Assembly (NCBI GenBank): GCA_016302965.1
Contig: JAEDMP010000037.1
Location: 1 to 21,005, forward strand
DNA: 21,005 bases
Origin: Bacteroidaceae bacterium
GTDB lineage: Bacteria > Bacteroidota > Bacteroidia > Bacteroidales > Bacteroidaceae
Direction of reading: 5' to 3'
Of the stretch, positions 1-6,393 are shown one piece after another (positions within the stretch are counted from its first letter, which is position 1; every line of letters begins with the position of its first letter). The position numbers and the translations under genes were made by a program. The notes under the pieces were generated by a model. It worked only from the letters and a program-made list of their open reading frames with translations. It searched no databases and had not been told where the DNA came from.

Positions 1-96
1 CTCAGAGAATTGTAATGAATAGAACCTACCTAAATAGCGAACATCAACAAACGATGACTAAAACATCTTTCGACCAATCATGATTTCCTGTATGAT

Positions 97-110
97 GAGA
101 AAATTTTCTC
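97..110. promoter_or_regulatory. 14-bp perfect palindrome, possible operator
   Basis: GAGAAAATTTTCTC is a perfect inverted repeat. It lies directly upstream of the -33 region of the promoter for the glycoside hydrolase gene. A repeat in this place could bind a dimeric regulator, but no regulator gene is adjacent and AT-rich palindromes also occur by chance. The palindrome is seen; its function is inference. Confidence 0.35.
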
Positions 111-120
111 GATAAAGTGC

Positions 121-149
121 TTGTTTTTCATCATAAACTTGTATCTTTG
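121..149 (+). promoter_or_regulatory. Bacteroidetes-type promoter of the GH106-like gene
   Basis: The -7 box TATCTTTG (142-149) matches TAnnTTTG, and a TTG at 121-123 lies 18 bases upstream as the -33 element. Transcription would begin near 156. This leaves a short leader before the ATG at 177 and rules out the in-frame ATG at 117 as the start. Confidence 0.7.
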
Positions 150-176
150 CAAGACAAACTACAACCTCATCAAGAA

Positions 177-2465
177 ATGAAAAAAAAACTATTCCTCCTT
201 CTCGCATGCATGGCCTCTCTCGCTACCAAGGCACAGATGAAGACTTGGTGGTTTTTCGGCTATGAGCGGACGACCAAAGAGGGCATCGTGGCAGACATCA
301 AGGCGCTGAAAGATGCCGGGTTTGCCGGTGTGGTGTATTACGACCAAAACCATGCAAAAGACGCACGGAGCAATGGGGCTGAAGAGGGATTCTCCTCCGA
401 GTGGTGGCAACATATCAAGTTTGCCGCACAAGAGGCCAAGCGTGCTGACATGTCTTTTGAAATCAACATCTCCAATGGTTATGTGGCTGGAGGCACGTGG
501 ATCGATGCAAGCCATGCGATGCAAAGAGTGGTCTCGGCTGATACGATTATCTCCTCGGCCGGTCATCAACGTTTCGTTATGCCACATATTTCCGGACGCG
601 ATGGTTATGTAAAAGACATTGCCGTGCTCGCCATCCCTTGTCGCAAGGACGGACTCATGAGGCACATCACGGCGCAATATCCCGCCAAGGGAAAAGGAAG
701 AAACGGGGCGATGCAGATTCCGGGTGAGTCGGAAACATTTATGGGGGCAAAATTCCATGCCATGCCCGACATAGGCACCCTGCAAGTAAGCGATGACAGT
801 CTGTCGTGGCGCGACGTGGTGACATTGGAGAATATGTATAGCAGCCAGGGAGGATACTATACCCGCACAAACGCATTTCCTGCCACAAGAGGCAAATACT
901 GGAGAATAAACTATAAGGGCAACCTTAGACTCAAAAACTGGCACGTGGGTGACGAAGCCCTTGTGGACAGATGGCAGGAGAAGGCTGCATTGCATAGCGA
1001 CTTTATGGAGGAGCGATGTCATGTGGCTTATTCTGCTGACGAGATGATTGATCCCGAAAGCATCATTGACCTTACCGAAAGGCTTGGTGATGATGGCTAC
1101 GTGGAATGGGAAGTGCCAGAAGGTCAGTGGAGAATCATACGCTTCGCTTCTGTACTTACCGGCGCGAGAACCAAGCACGGCAGGCAGAACCTTTTAGGCT
1201 ACGAGTGTGACAAACTGTCGCGGGAGGCGGCGGAACTGCACTGGAATAGTTATGCACAAGTGATCATTGATTCGCTCAACACCTTAGGACAGCGTTTGGT
1301 GGACGGGGTTGCCCTGGACTCCCATGAGGGAGGGTCGCAAAACTGGACTCCATGGATGTTGGAAGAGTTTAAGCAAAGGCGTGGCTATGACCTCCAACCT
1401 TACCTTCCTGTTTTGGCAGGATTTGTAGTGGAGTCACAGGAAAAGACTGAAGCGGTGTTGAGGGACTTGCGTATGACAATCAGTGATTGTATGCGCGACA
1501 ATTATTATGCCACCTTCCAAAGAAAAGCAGCCGAGAATGGCCTGCATTTCACGGCTCAGGCCATCGGCAATGCGCTGTGCATCACGGGGGATGCCATCAG
1601 TGTCAAGGCGGCTGTTGAGAAACCGCAAGGCGAATTCTGGGCTTACCAGCAAACAGGCGCTTACGACGTAAAGGACTGTTCGTCGGCAGCACATCTTTAC
1701 GGAAAGAAGATTGCGTCGGCAGAGGCAATGACTGATGCCGAATATCAGCACTCACCCCTCGACCTGAAACGTGTCGCCGACATCGCATTCTCTATGGGAG
1801 CGCAGGAATTTGTGGTTTGTGCCACTCCTCACATTCCTGACAGCCGTGCTGTCAGATATGTCGCCGGACGAGAGTATGCCATTAACCGCAGCAATCCTCA
1901 GTGGGAGAATTTCAAGCCTATATGGCAAGAAATCAACAAGAGTATGGATATGCTCCGCAAGGGGAAGGCCGCTCCAGATGTGCTCATCTTCCTCGGCGAT
2001 GACGTGCCCGTCAAGACGCTCACTCACCGACTTCCCAAAAACATCGATGGACTTGACTGGGACGTGTGCACCGGCGACGCCTTGCAAAACAGGATTTCCG
2101 CCACCGCAGATGGACTTCTGACCACCCCCGACACCATCCTCTACAAGGCTCTCATCATAGAGGAGGGGGTATATATCTCGCCTGAGTCACAACGGAAAAT
2201 CGAACAGTTGAGGTCAGCAGGAGTCCGCGTATTAAGGGATGGGGCCTCTGTTGTCCGTCCACTGCAAATAGCTGAAGGCCGAGAATCCGTTGTGCATACC
2301 CATAGGATTGTCGATGGCAAGGATGTGTTCTTTATCGCGAATATCACCACCGAACCCGTGACAATCAGATATAGCTTCGAAGGCAAAAAGAAAAGGCATC
2401 AACTCCATCTACAACCAGGGGAGTCCCTTTTCGTTGCACATCCTTGCAAAGAAAAACATAACTAA
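177..2465 (+). CDS. Secreted GH106-like glycoside hydrolase (probable alpha-L-rhamnosidase), short form
   Basis: The 762-residue product begins with a signal peptide (MKKKLFLLLACMASLATKA, probable cleavage before Gln20), so it should act in the periplasm or at the surface. The mature N-terminus (WWFFGYERTTKEGIVADI) and the blocks ALDSHEGGSQNWTP and ASAEAMTDAEY are typical of GH106 alpha-L-rhamnosidases of plant pectin and related glycans. The two likely catalytic glutamates are Glu384 and Glu516, 132 residues apart. From memory this equals the spacing of the catalytic pair in the Bacteroides enzyme BT0986. The protein is shorter than the roughly 1000-1100 residues usual for GH106 and ends soon after the HRIVDGKDVFFIAN block, so the C-terminal beta-sandwich modules are missing. 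The start at 177 is chosen over an in-frame ATG at 117 because of the signal peptide and the promoter at 121-149. Rhamnosidase specificity is inferred from family only. Confidence 0.85.
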   Translation: MKKKLFLLLACMASLATKAQMKTWWFFGYERTTKEGIVADIKALKDAGFAGVVYYDQNHAKDARSNGAEEGFSSEWWQHIKFAAQEAKRADMSFEINISNGYVAGGTWIDASHAMQRVVSADTIISSAGHQRFVMPHISGRDGYVKDIAVLAIPCRKDGLMRHITAQYPAKGKGRNGAMQIPGESETFMGAKFHAMPDIGTLQVSDDSLSWRDVVTLENMYSSQGGYYTRTNAFPATRGKYWRINYKGNLRLKNWHVGDEALVDRWQEKAALHSDFMEERCHVAYSADEMIDPESIIDLTERLGDDGYVEWEVPEGQWRIIRFASVLTGARTKHGRQNLLGYECDKLSREAAELHWNSYAQVIIDSLNTLGQRLVDGVALDSHEGGSQNWTPWMLEEFKQRRGYDLQPYLPVLAGFVVESQEKTEAVLRDLRMTISDCMRDNYYATFQRKAAENGLHFTAQAIGNALCITGDAISVKAAVEKPQGEFWAYQQTGAYDVKDCSSAAHLYGKKIASAEAMTDAEYQHSPLDLKRVADIAFSMGAQEFVVCATPHIPDSRAVRYVAGREYAINRSNPQWENFKPIWQEINKSMDMLRKGKAAPDVLIFLGDDVPVKTLTHRLPKNIDGLDWDVCTGDALQNRISATADGLLTTPDTILYKALIIEEGVYISPESQRKIEQLRSAGVRVLRDGASVVRPLQIAEGRESVVHTHRIVDGKDVFFIANITTEPVTIRYSFEGKKKRHQLHLQPGESLFVAHPCKEKHN

Positions 2466-2472
2466 CTACCGA

Positions 2473-2499
2473 TCTATGCCATCAAGGGATTGGTATAGA
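2473..2499. terminator. Weak hairpin between convergent genes
   Basis: TCTATGCCA (2473-2481) pairs with TGGTATAGA (2491-2499) across a 9-base loop, giving nine pairs including one G-T. It lies between the convergent glycoside hydrolase and cyclodeaminase-family genes. No T-run follows on either strand, so intrinsic termination is only a suggestion. Confidence 0.3.
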
Positions 2500-2517
2500 A
2501 TCCTGATTCTGTCTATT

Positions 2518-3480
2518 TCAAATCCAGAACTTTTCCGTCTCTTTGATGATGTCAATACTGGGTATATCCATATCGGCAACCCGTTCGTAGATTAGGCTTG
2601 CATAAACCACATCATGGAGGGCTAAACCATAGTTGTAGTCAATGATGCGTTGTGCTTGCCCTCTTCGTCCGGGATCACGGCCGGCAAGAACTTCACCAAT
2701 CTCGTTGTAGTCGTTAAACTGGTTGAAATACTTGAAACTCTTGACATGAGCCGTGTCGTCACCGAACACTCTGTCGAAAGTGGTATCACAGTTTTGAAGC
2801 CCGCGCATGTGAACAGGTATCACCGTAACTCCCGGTTGGAAATGGCTTTCATCTTCGACAAGCAAACCGTTTGCACTGGTGATGCAACTGAAGAACACAT
2901 CGACACTACGTGCCAATTCATTGATGTCATCAACGATCTCAAAGGAGACATTGTCGTAACTTCCAAATCTTTTGATGAATGGTTCAGCTTGGTCTTTATA
3001 TCTGAAAAGCTTGACGTGAAAATGCCTTTCGGGCTCCGCTTCAAGGACACAGAGCAAAGTGGCTCGAGCCGTGTTTCCCAAACCGACAAAGCCATAACTT
3101 CTTGCATCGTCACGCCGAAGCGCTTTTGCTGAGACTGCAGCAACGGCACCTGTACGCATAGTGGTAATCCAGTCACAGTCAACCAATGCAATCAATTCGC
3201 CTGTCTTGGCATCATAGAGCATCATGTCACTGCCAAGCGAGGGAACGGCACCCTCTATCCGATGAACTTCTTTTATGCCGAAGTACCGGGCATGATTTGC
3301 CCCTACGGGAGGAAGCAAGCATGGCATGGAAGTGAAGAAATCGTAGTCTGCAGGGTGTACACTTACCTTGGCAGGAAGCTGTGCTTCATGCTTCATGGCG
3401 AAACTTTTGTATATCCATGCGACACATTCTTTTGGAGTAATTCCCAATGAGCGTATCAATTGTTCTGAAATAATTTTCAT
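2518..3480 (-). CDS. Ornithine cyclodeaminase / mu-crystallin family protein
   Basis: This 320-residue protein has the family's usual length. The substrate/NAD signature ALVDCDWITTMRTGAVAAVS lies at about residues 98-117, and a Rossmann nucleotide-binding loop GFVGLGNTARA at 130-140. Members are NAD(P)-dependent cytosolic enzymes, such as ornithine cyclodeaminase (ornithine to proline plus ammonia), alanine dehydrogenase, ketimine reductases, and enzymes making unusual amino acids for siderophores. The sequence alone does not choose among these, so no gene symbol is given. It stands alone, convergent with the upstream glycoside hydrolase, and has its own promoter box at 3560-3567. No biosynthetic partner genes are adjacent. 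Confidence 0.88.
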   Translation of the reverse strand: MKIISEQLIRSLGITPKECVAWIYKSFAMKHEAQLPAKVSVHPADYDFFTSMPCLLPPVGANHARYFGIKEVHRIEGAVPSLGSDMMLYDAKTGELIALVDCDWITTMRTGAVAAVSAKALRRDDARSYGFVGLGNTARATLLCVLEAEPERHFHVKLFRYKDQAEPFIKRFGSYDNVSFEIVDDINELARSVDVFFSCITSANGLLVEDESHFQPGVTVIPVHMRGLQNCDTTFDRVFGDDTAHVKSFKYFNQFNDYNEIGEVLAGRDPGRRGQAQRIIDYNYGLALHDVVYASLIYERVADMDIPSIDIIKETEKFWI

Positions 3481-3559
3481 TGTAAACCTAAATTCTACAA
3501 TTCATAATTTTACATCATTCTACAGTACTTAGAGTGACTGAAATGCATATTTGACATGG

Positions 3560-3567
3560 CAAAGGTA
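3560..3567 (-). promoter_or_regulatory. -7 box for the cyclodeaminase-family gene
   Basis: The minus strand reads TACCTTTG here, a perfect TAnnTTTG -7 box about 80 bases upstream of the start codon at 3480. A clear TTTG -33 element is not visible at the expected distance (only an A-rich stretch near 3582-3586), so the promoter call rests on the -7 box and its position. Confidence 0.55.
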
Positions 3568-3921
3568 CAACAAAAATCAGAGAAAATCACGGCTTTTGAT
3601 GGATTATTTTTTATCTCGGATAAATTTGTCTCTATGCTGTCCCGTGAAAGAACTGTTACCCCTGCCTCCTATCCGCCTCCGTTGTGCCTCGTATTTTCAA
3701 AGCGTGAAATGCCGATGTACAACCGCTGCGTCTGAAGATTCCGCCGAAAATATACAAATATTATTGTAGTAATTATTCGCTCTCAGACCACAGATGGTTT
3801 TTATAGACCACAGATTTGCACAGATTAAGAGCCAAAGGCTCGGATTGGATTGATTATTGATTTCTAAGATTCCACAGCATTGGGGTATTCACATGTAAAT
3901 CTGCAATTATTCGGAGAAATG
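3568..3921. other. Intergenic stretch without a convincing gene
   Basis: No open reading frame here has recognisable protein character; the 72-codon frame at 3551-3769 looks random. A possible plus-strand promoter is TTTG at 3595-3598 with TAAATTTG at 3621-3628, but the spacing of 22 is long and nothing clear lies downstream. Phased CACAGAT repeats (3785-3825) are the only ordered structure I see. A decayed gene or an unrecognised RNA cannot be excluded. Confidence 0.5.
3785..3825. repeat. Phased short direct repeats (AGACCACAGAT / CACAGAT)
   Basis: AGACCACAGAT occurs at 3785-3795 and again at 3805-3815. The core CACAGAT occurs three times, at 3789, 3809 and 3819, so the copies are spaced by 20 and 10 bases, about one or two helical turns. 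The stretch lies in a non-coding region upstream of the DUF4160 gene. It could be a protein-binding array or a fragment of a dispersed intergenic repeat; the function is unknown. Confidence 0.5.
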
Positions 3922-3953
3922 TTTGGAGGAATGGAAAATAGTTTGTATCTTTA
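3922..3953 (+). promoter_or_regulatory. Promoter of the DUF4160-DUF2442 pair
   Basis: TTTG at 3922-3925, 20 bases of spacer, then TATCTTTA at 3946-3953, one base off TAnnTTTG. Transcription would start near 3960, about 30 bases before the DUF4160 ATG at 3991. Confidence 0.6.
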
Positions 3954-3990
3954 CGGCGTTGTTACATAATATGCAGATTAAATTTGAATT

Positions 3991-4224
3991 ATGCCTACAT
4001 TGTTTATAATATTTGGTTTTAGATTTATGTTCTATTCTAACGACCACACTCCCATCCATATACATGTTATAAAAGATGGGTGTGAAGCGAAATATAACGT
4101 TGAGCCTGTAGAACTTGTATTTAACCATGGGTTCAAAAGACATGATTTGTCTTTAATTGAGTCTATAGTTTTAGAAAACAAAGAAATCATCATTGAAAGA
4201 TGGCATAGTTATTTCAATAAATAA
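3991..4224 (+). CDS. DUF4160 family protein
   Basis: The 77-residue protein begins MPTLFIIFGFRFMFYSNDHT and contains the DUF4160 hallmark NDHTPIHIHV (about residues 18-27), a short His-rich strand expected in the family's MPTI...NDHxPPHxHV layout. No biochemical function is established for the family to my knowledge. It is followed after 16 bases by a DUF2442 gene, a pairing common in bacteria and often suspected to be toxin-antitoxin-like. That role is inference. The gene is AT-rich compared with the flanking core genes, as expected for an accessory gene. It has its own promoter at 3922-3953. Confidence 0.85.
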   Translation: MPTLFIIFGFRFMFYSNDHTPIHIHVIKDGCEAKYNVEPVELVFNHGFKRHDLSLIESIVLENKEIIIERWHSYFNK

Positions 4225-4226
4225 AC

Positions 4227-4233
4227 AGGAGGA
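4227..4233 (+). promoter_or_regulatory. Strong Shine-Dalgarno sequence before the DUF2442 gene
   Basis: AGGAGGA ends seven bases before the ATG at 4241. This fixes the start there rather than at the in-frame upstream ATG at 4193, which lies inside the DUF4160 gene. Such a motif is unusual in this window, where most genes lack a recognisable ribosome binding site, and may reflect foreign origin. Confidence 0.75.
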
Positions 4234-4240
4234 CCACATA

Positions 4241-4507
4241 ATGAAAAGATTTTATATTGATAAAGTATGGATAGATGACACTTGTCTTTGGATTGAAACC
4301 AAAGATGGGCGCAAGGTGTGTACACCGTTTTCTAAGTGGAAGCGCTTGGAGAATGCAACAAAAGCCCAACGTGACGATTTTATACTTGGATATACTGGAA
4401 TACATTGGCCAAGTTTAGATGAAGACCTCGGATATGAAGGTCTTTTTGTGGATGCAGGATTGTGTGAGGCAACTCCAGAGGAATGCAGTGTTGTTTGTGA
4501 ACCATAA
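4241..4507 (+). CDS. DUF2442 family protein
   Basis: The 88-residue protein (MKRFYIDKVWIDDTCLWIET...) fits DUF2442. An N-terminal beta-rich part carries the DGRKVCTPFSKWKRLENAT block (about residues 20-38), and the family's GYTGIHWPSLDEDLGYEGL block lies at about residues 47-65. DUF2442 proteins commonly sit next to DUF4160 proteins, as here, and the two are probably co-transcribed. A partner or antitoxin-like role has been suspected from such gene pairing, but I see no direct evidence. The coding sequence runs straight into the higB remnant, which begins within its last codons in another frame. Confidence 0.85.
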   Translation: MKRFYIDKVWIDDTCLWIETKDGRKVCTPFSKWKRLENATKAQRDDFILGYTGIHWPSLDEDLGYEGLFVDAGLCEATPEECSVVCEP

Positions 4508-4719
4508 TAACGTTTTGTGAAAATTTTGTTTCTCGTCATCCAAAACGAACATTCAATAGTGTCGATAACGTTGGCAGGCAACATTACGTCTTTAATATTA
4601 AAGGCAATGATTATCGACTGGTTGTTGTTATATAGGAGTTTGCACCTAAACGTGTGTATATCCGATTTGTGGGAAGTCATGCAGAATATGATAGAATCAA
4701 GGACATACAAAATTTGTAA
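4501..4719 (+). pseudogene. Decayed HigB-family toxin gene
   Basis: One reading frame from about 4501 to the TAA at 4717-4719 reads FCENFVSRHPKRTFNSV, then HYVFNIKGNDYRLVVVI, a TAG stop, and EFAPKRVYIRFVGSHAEYD. These are the conserved blocks of HigB/RelE-type mRNA interferases in Bacteroidetes. Three lesions are visible. There is no start codon, because the frame opens after a TGA at 4498-4500 and contains no ATG before the homology. Roughly 25-30 codons normally lying between the FCE..RHP block and the TFNSV block are missing. An in-frame TAG follows VVVI. A functional toxin cannot be made. The usual antitoxin gene follows four bases later, also as a remnant. Confidence 0.8.
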
Positions 4720-4722
4720 AAT

Positions 4723-4794
4723 ATGGCACAGATAAAGAATGAGGCGGCTTATAGGGTCGCATTACAGAGAATAGACGAATTGTTGTCGTTGGTC
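4723..4794 (+). pseudogene. N-terminal remnant of a HigA-family antitoxin gene
   Basis: The first 24 codons, beginning MAQIKNEAAYRVALQRIDEL, match the start of HigA antitoxins (typically M..IKTEAEY..AL.RI.ELL..V). After LLSLV the similarity stops and the DNA-binding helix-turn-helix and its surroundings are absent. The frame happens to stay open through about 50 unrelated codons into the nucleoside-recognition membrane protein. The position directly after the higB remnant, with four bases between, is the normal HigB-HigA order, which supports both calls. Confidence 0.72.
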
Positions 4795-4856
4795 AAACCT
4801 TCCAAGCGGAGTCATAGACAACGGACTCTCTTGAATGGCAGAAAAACAGGGAATCA

Positions 4857-4888
4857 TTTGGAGGAACAGAAAAATGTTCGTATATTTG
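4857..4888 (+). promoter_or_regulatory. Promoter of the nucleoside-recognition protein gene
   Basis: TTTG (4857-4860), a 20-base spacer and TATATTTG (4881-4888) form an excellent Bacteroidetes promoter. It lies inside the long open frame that starts at 4723. Transcription from it would begin near 4895, so the translation start must be downstream, supporting the ATG at 4948. Confidence 0.75.
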
Positions 4889-4947
4889 TGGCATCAATTT
4901 CTATGATTGATTCTCAAGAATTTACCGAAACGATAGTAAATCATCAA

Positions 4948-5865
4948 ATGAAGAAAATCAGAAACGCGGTACGTGAGGCCATACCCGCCTCATGGAAGAG
5001 TACAAAATGGCTGCTGAAACTCATGATTCCCATCTCATTGGGAGTGACACTCATGCAGTATTCCGGACTGCTCGCATGGATGGCTGAGTGGATCAATCCC
5101 GTGTTCGTCCATTTCGGACTGCCCGGCGAGTCGGCTGTGGCATTCATCTCTGGTGCTACGGCAGGCACTTACGCGGGCATCGCTGTCATGATGGCCATCC
5201 CGCTGACCATGAAACAGGCCTCCATATTGGCACTGATGATTGCCCTGTGCCATGCCCTTCCGATGGAATGTGCCGTAAACCGCAAGACCGGATCTTCTTT
5301 CTGGACCATGGGGCTCATCCGCATCGTCATGGCTTTCGTCTGTGCACTCGTACTCAACGTGTTGTTGCCCGACATGCCGGGAGCCTATATCTATCTCGGT
5401 GCAGCGGCCGACAGTAGTCTGGCCGAGGTGATGGCCACCTGGGTGGTGTCGCAGGTGAAGATGTCGCTGATGGTGGTCATGATCATCTTCACGTTGATGG
5501 TTGTCCAGCGGATGCTCGAGGCATACGGCCTGCTTGATCCCTTGTCGCGCTTGCTCTCCCCTCTGATGAAGGTGTTCGGACTGCCGAGAAAGGCATCGTA
5601 TATGTGGCTCGTAGGCAATGTCTTGGGCATCAGTTACGGTTCGGCGGTGATGGTCGAACTCGAAGAGAAAGGTGTCGTGACAAGGGAGGAGGCCAACGAT
5701 GTGAACTACCATCTCATCATGAACCACTCCATGCTCGAAGACACCATCGTCTTTGCTGCCACGGGCATCTCAGCCCTGCTGCTCATCACCACCCGCATGG
5801 CCTTCGCCCTGCTCTTGGTGTGGGGAAGGAAAATAGTCAGGTTGCAGACCGTCAGTAGAGCGTGA
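4948..5865 (+). CDS. Nucleoside-recognition (Gate) domain membrane protein
   Basis: From the ATG at 4948 this is a 305-residue integral membrane protein. It has two similar halves: one around LMQYSGLLAWMAEWINPVFV and FISGATAGTYAG, the other around GLLDPLSRLLSPLMKVFGLP and GNVLGISYGSAVM. That is the duplicated Gate-domain arrangement of SpmA/SpmB-like and nucleoside-recognition proteins, whose transported substrate is generally unknown. The open frame continues upstream to an ATG at 4723, but those 75 extra residues are a HigA remnant plus unrelated sequence. The internal promoter at 4857-4888 and the basic start MKKIRNAVREAIPASWKSTK favour 4948. The 3' end overlaps the convergent ProX-like gene by 14 bases. 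Confidence 0.82.
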   Translation: MKKIRNAVREAIPASWKSTKWLLKLMIPISLGVTLMQYSGLLAWMAEWINPVFVHFGLPGESAVAFISGATAGTYAGIAVMMAIPLTMKQASILALMIALCHALPMECAVNRKTGSSFWTMGLIRIVMAFVCALVLNVLLPDMPGAYIYLGAAADSSLAEVMATWVVSQVKMSLMVVMIIFTLMVVQRMLEAYGLLDPLSRLLSPLMKVFGLPRKASYMWLVGNVLGISYGSAVMVELEEKGVVTREEANDVNYHLIMNHSMLEDTIVFAATGISALLLITTRMAFALLLVWGRKIVRLQTVSRA

Positions 5866-6373
5866 TGTATTCGTAGGTATTGCCTACCGTCTGGAGGTAA
5901 CGCTCGAAATCCTCTCGGCGGATGACTACCGTGCCGCGGCAGTCGTTCGGATGGAAGGAGAGGGTAGGGGCATCGCGCAGATGGCTGTCGAGAAAGAGGT
6001 GGACATGATGGTCGGCATCATTGATGAGACCGAAGGGGGATACGCTTCCCGGTTCCAGTCCCAGATAGCGCAGCATACGCTCGGGAGAGGCAAAGGAGAG
6101 TTTGCCGCAGGAAGGTAGCCCCTGGGCCTGGAGCGATGCCTTGAGGCGTTGCTCCAGGTCATGGATGGCCAGGTCGTGGTCGCAGTGGAAACAGACGAGA
6201 TAATGCTTGTTGCCCTTGTGGTTGCGGAAGAAAAGGTTCTTGCAGTGTACACTGCCGTCATCCTTCCACCAGCGTTTGGCTTCCTCGATGGTTTTGCCCT
6301 CGGGATGATTGTAACAGCTATAGGGGATATGATGCTCGTCGAGATAGTGGAGCACGGTTTCTTCTCTTGTCAT
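5852..6373 (-). CDS. YbaK/ProX-type aminoacyl-tRNA deacylase (PrdX-like)
   Basis: The 173-residue protein matches free-standing tRNA-editing deacylases of the ProX/PrdX group, which hydrolyse mischarged aminoacyl-tRNAs such as Ala-tRNA(Pro) in the cytosol. The signature HCKNLFFRNHKG places the conserved lysine at Lys45, the position expected for the catalytic or substrate-orienting lysine of ProXp-ala-type enzymes. The FGLINDADHHVHLFLDS block (about residues 114-130) is the family's second conserved region, and the normal length of about 160-175 is kept. It is the last gene of a probable minus-strand operon, 20 bases after the phytase-type gene. Its final 14 bases overlap the convergent membrane protein gene. 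Exact tRNA specificity is not deducible here. Confidence 0.88.
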   Translation of the reverse strand: MTREETVLHYLDEHHIPYSCYNHPEGKTIEEAKRWWKDDGSVHCKNLFFRNHKGNKHYLVCFHCDHDLAIHDLEQRLKASLQAQGLPSCGKLSFASPERMLRYLGLEPGSVSPFGLINDADHHVHLFLDSHLRDAPTLSFHPNDCRGTVVIRREDFERYLQTVGNTYEYITLY

Positions 6374-6393
6374 GGGTTGTTCGATGATGATGG

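Noticed and set aside
189..1178. 329-codon minus-strand frame within the glycoside hydrolase gene
   Set aside because: The plus-strand product has a signal peptide and GH106 blocks; the minus frame is a shadow.
3551..3769. 72-codon plus-strand frame in the intergenic region
   Set aside because: It overlaps the promoter of the cyclodeaminase-family gene, has no plausible start region, and its product looks random.
3785..3825. CRISPR array
   Set aside because: The repeat units are only 7-11 bases at 10-20 base spacing, without spacers of constant length and without cas genes.
4517..4735. 72-codon frame starting with GTG over the higB remnant
   Set aside because: HigB-like blocks are in a different frame. 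The 72-codon product shows no family character, so the pseudogene reading is better.
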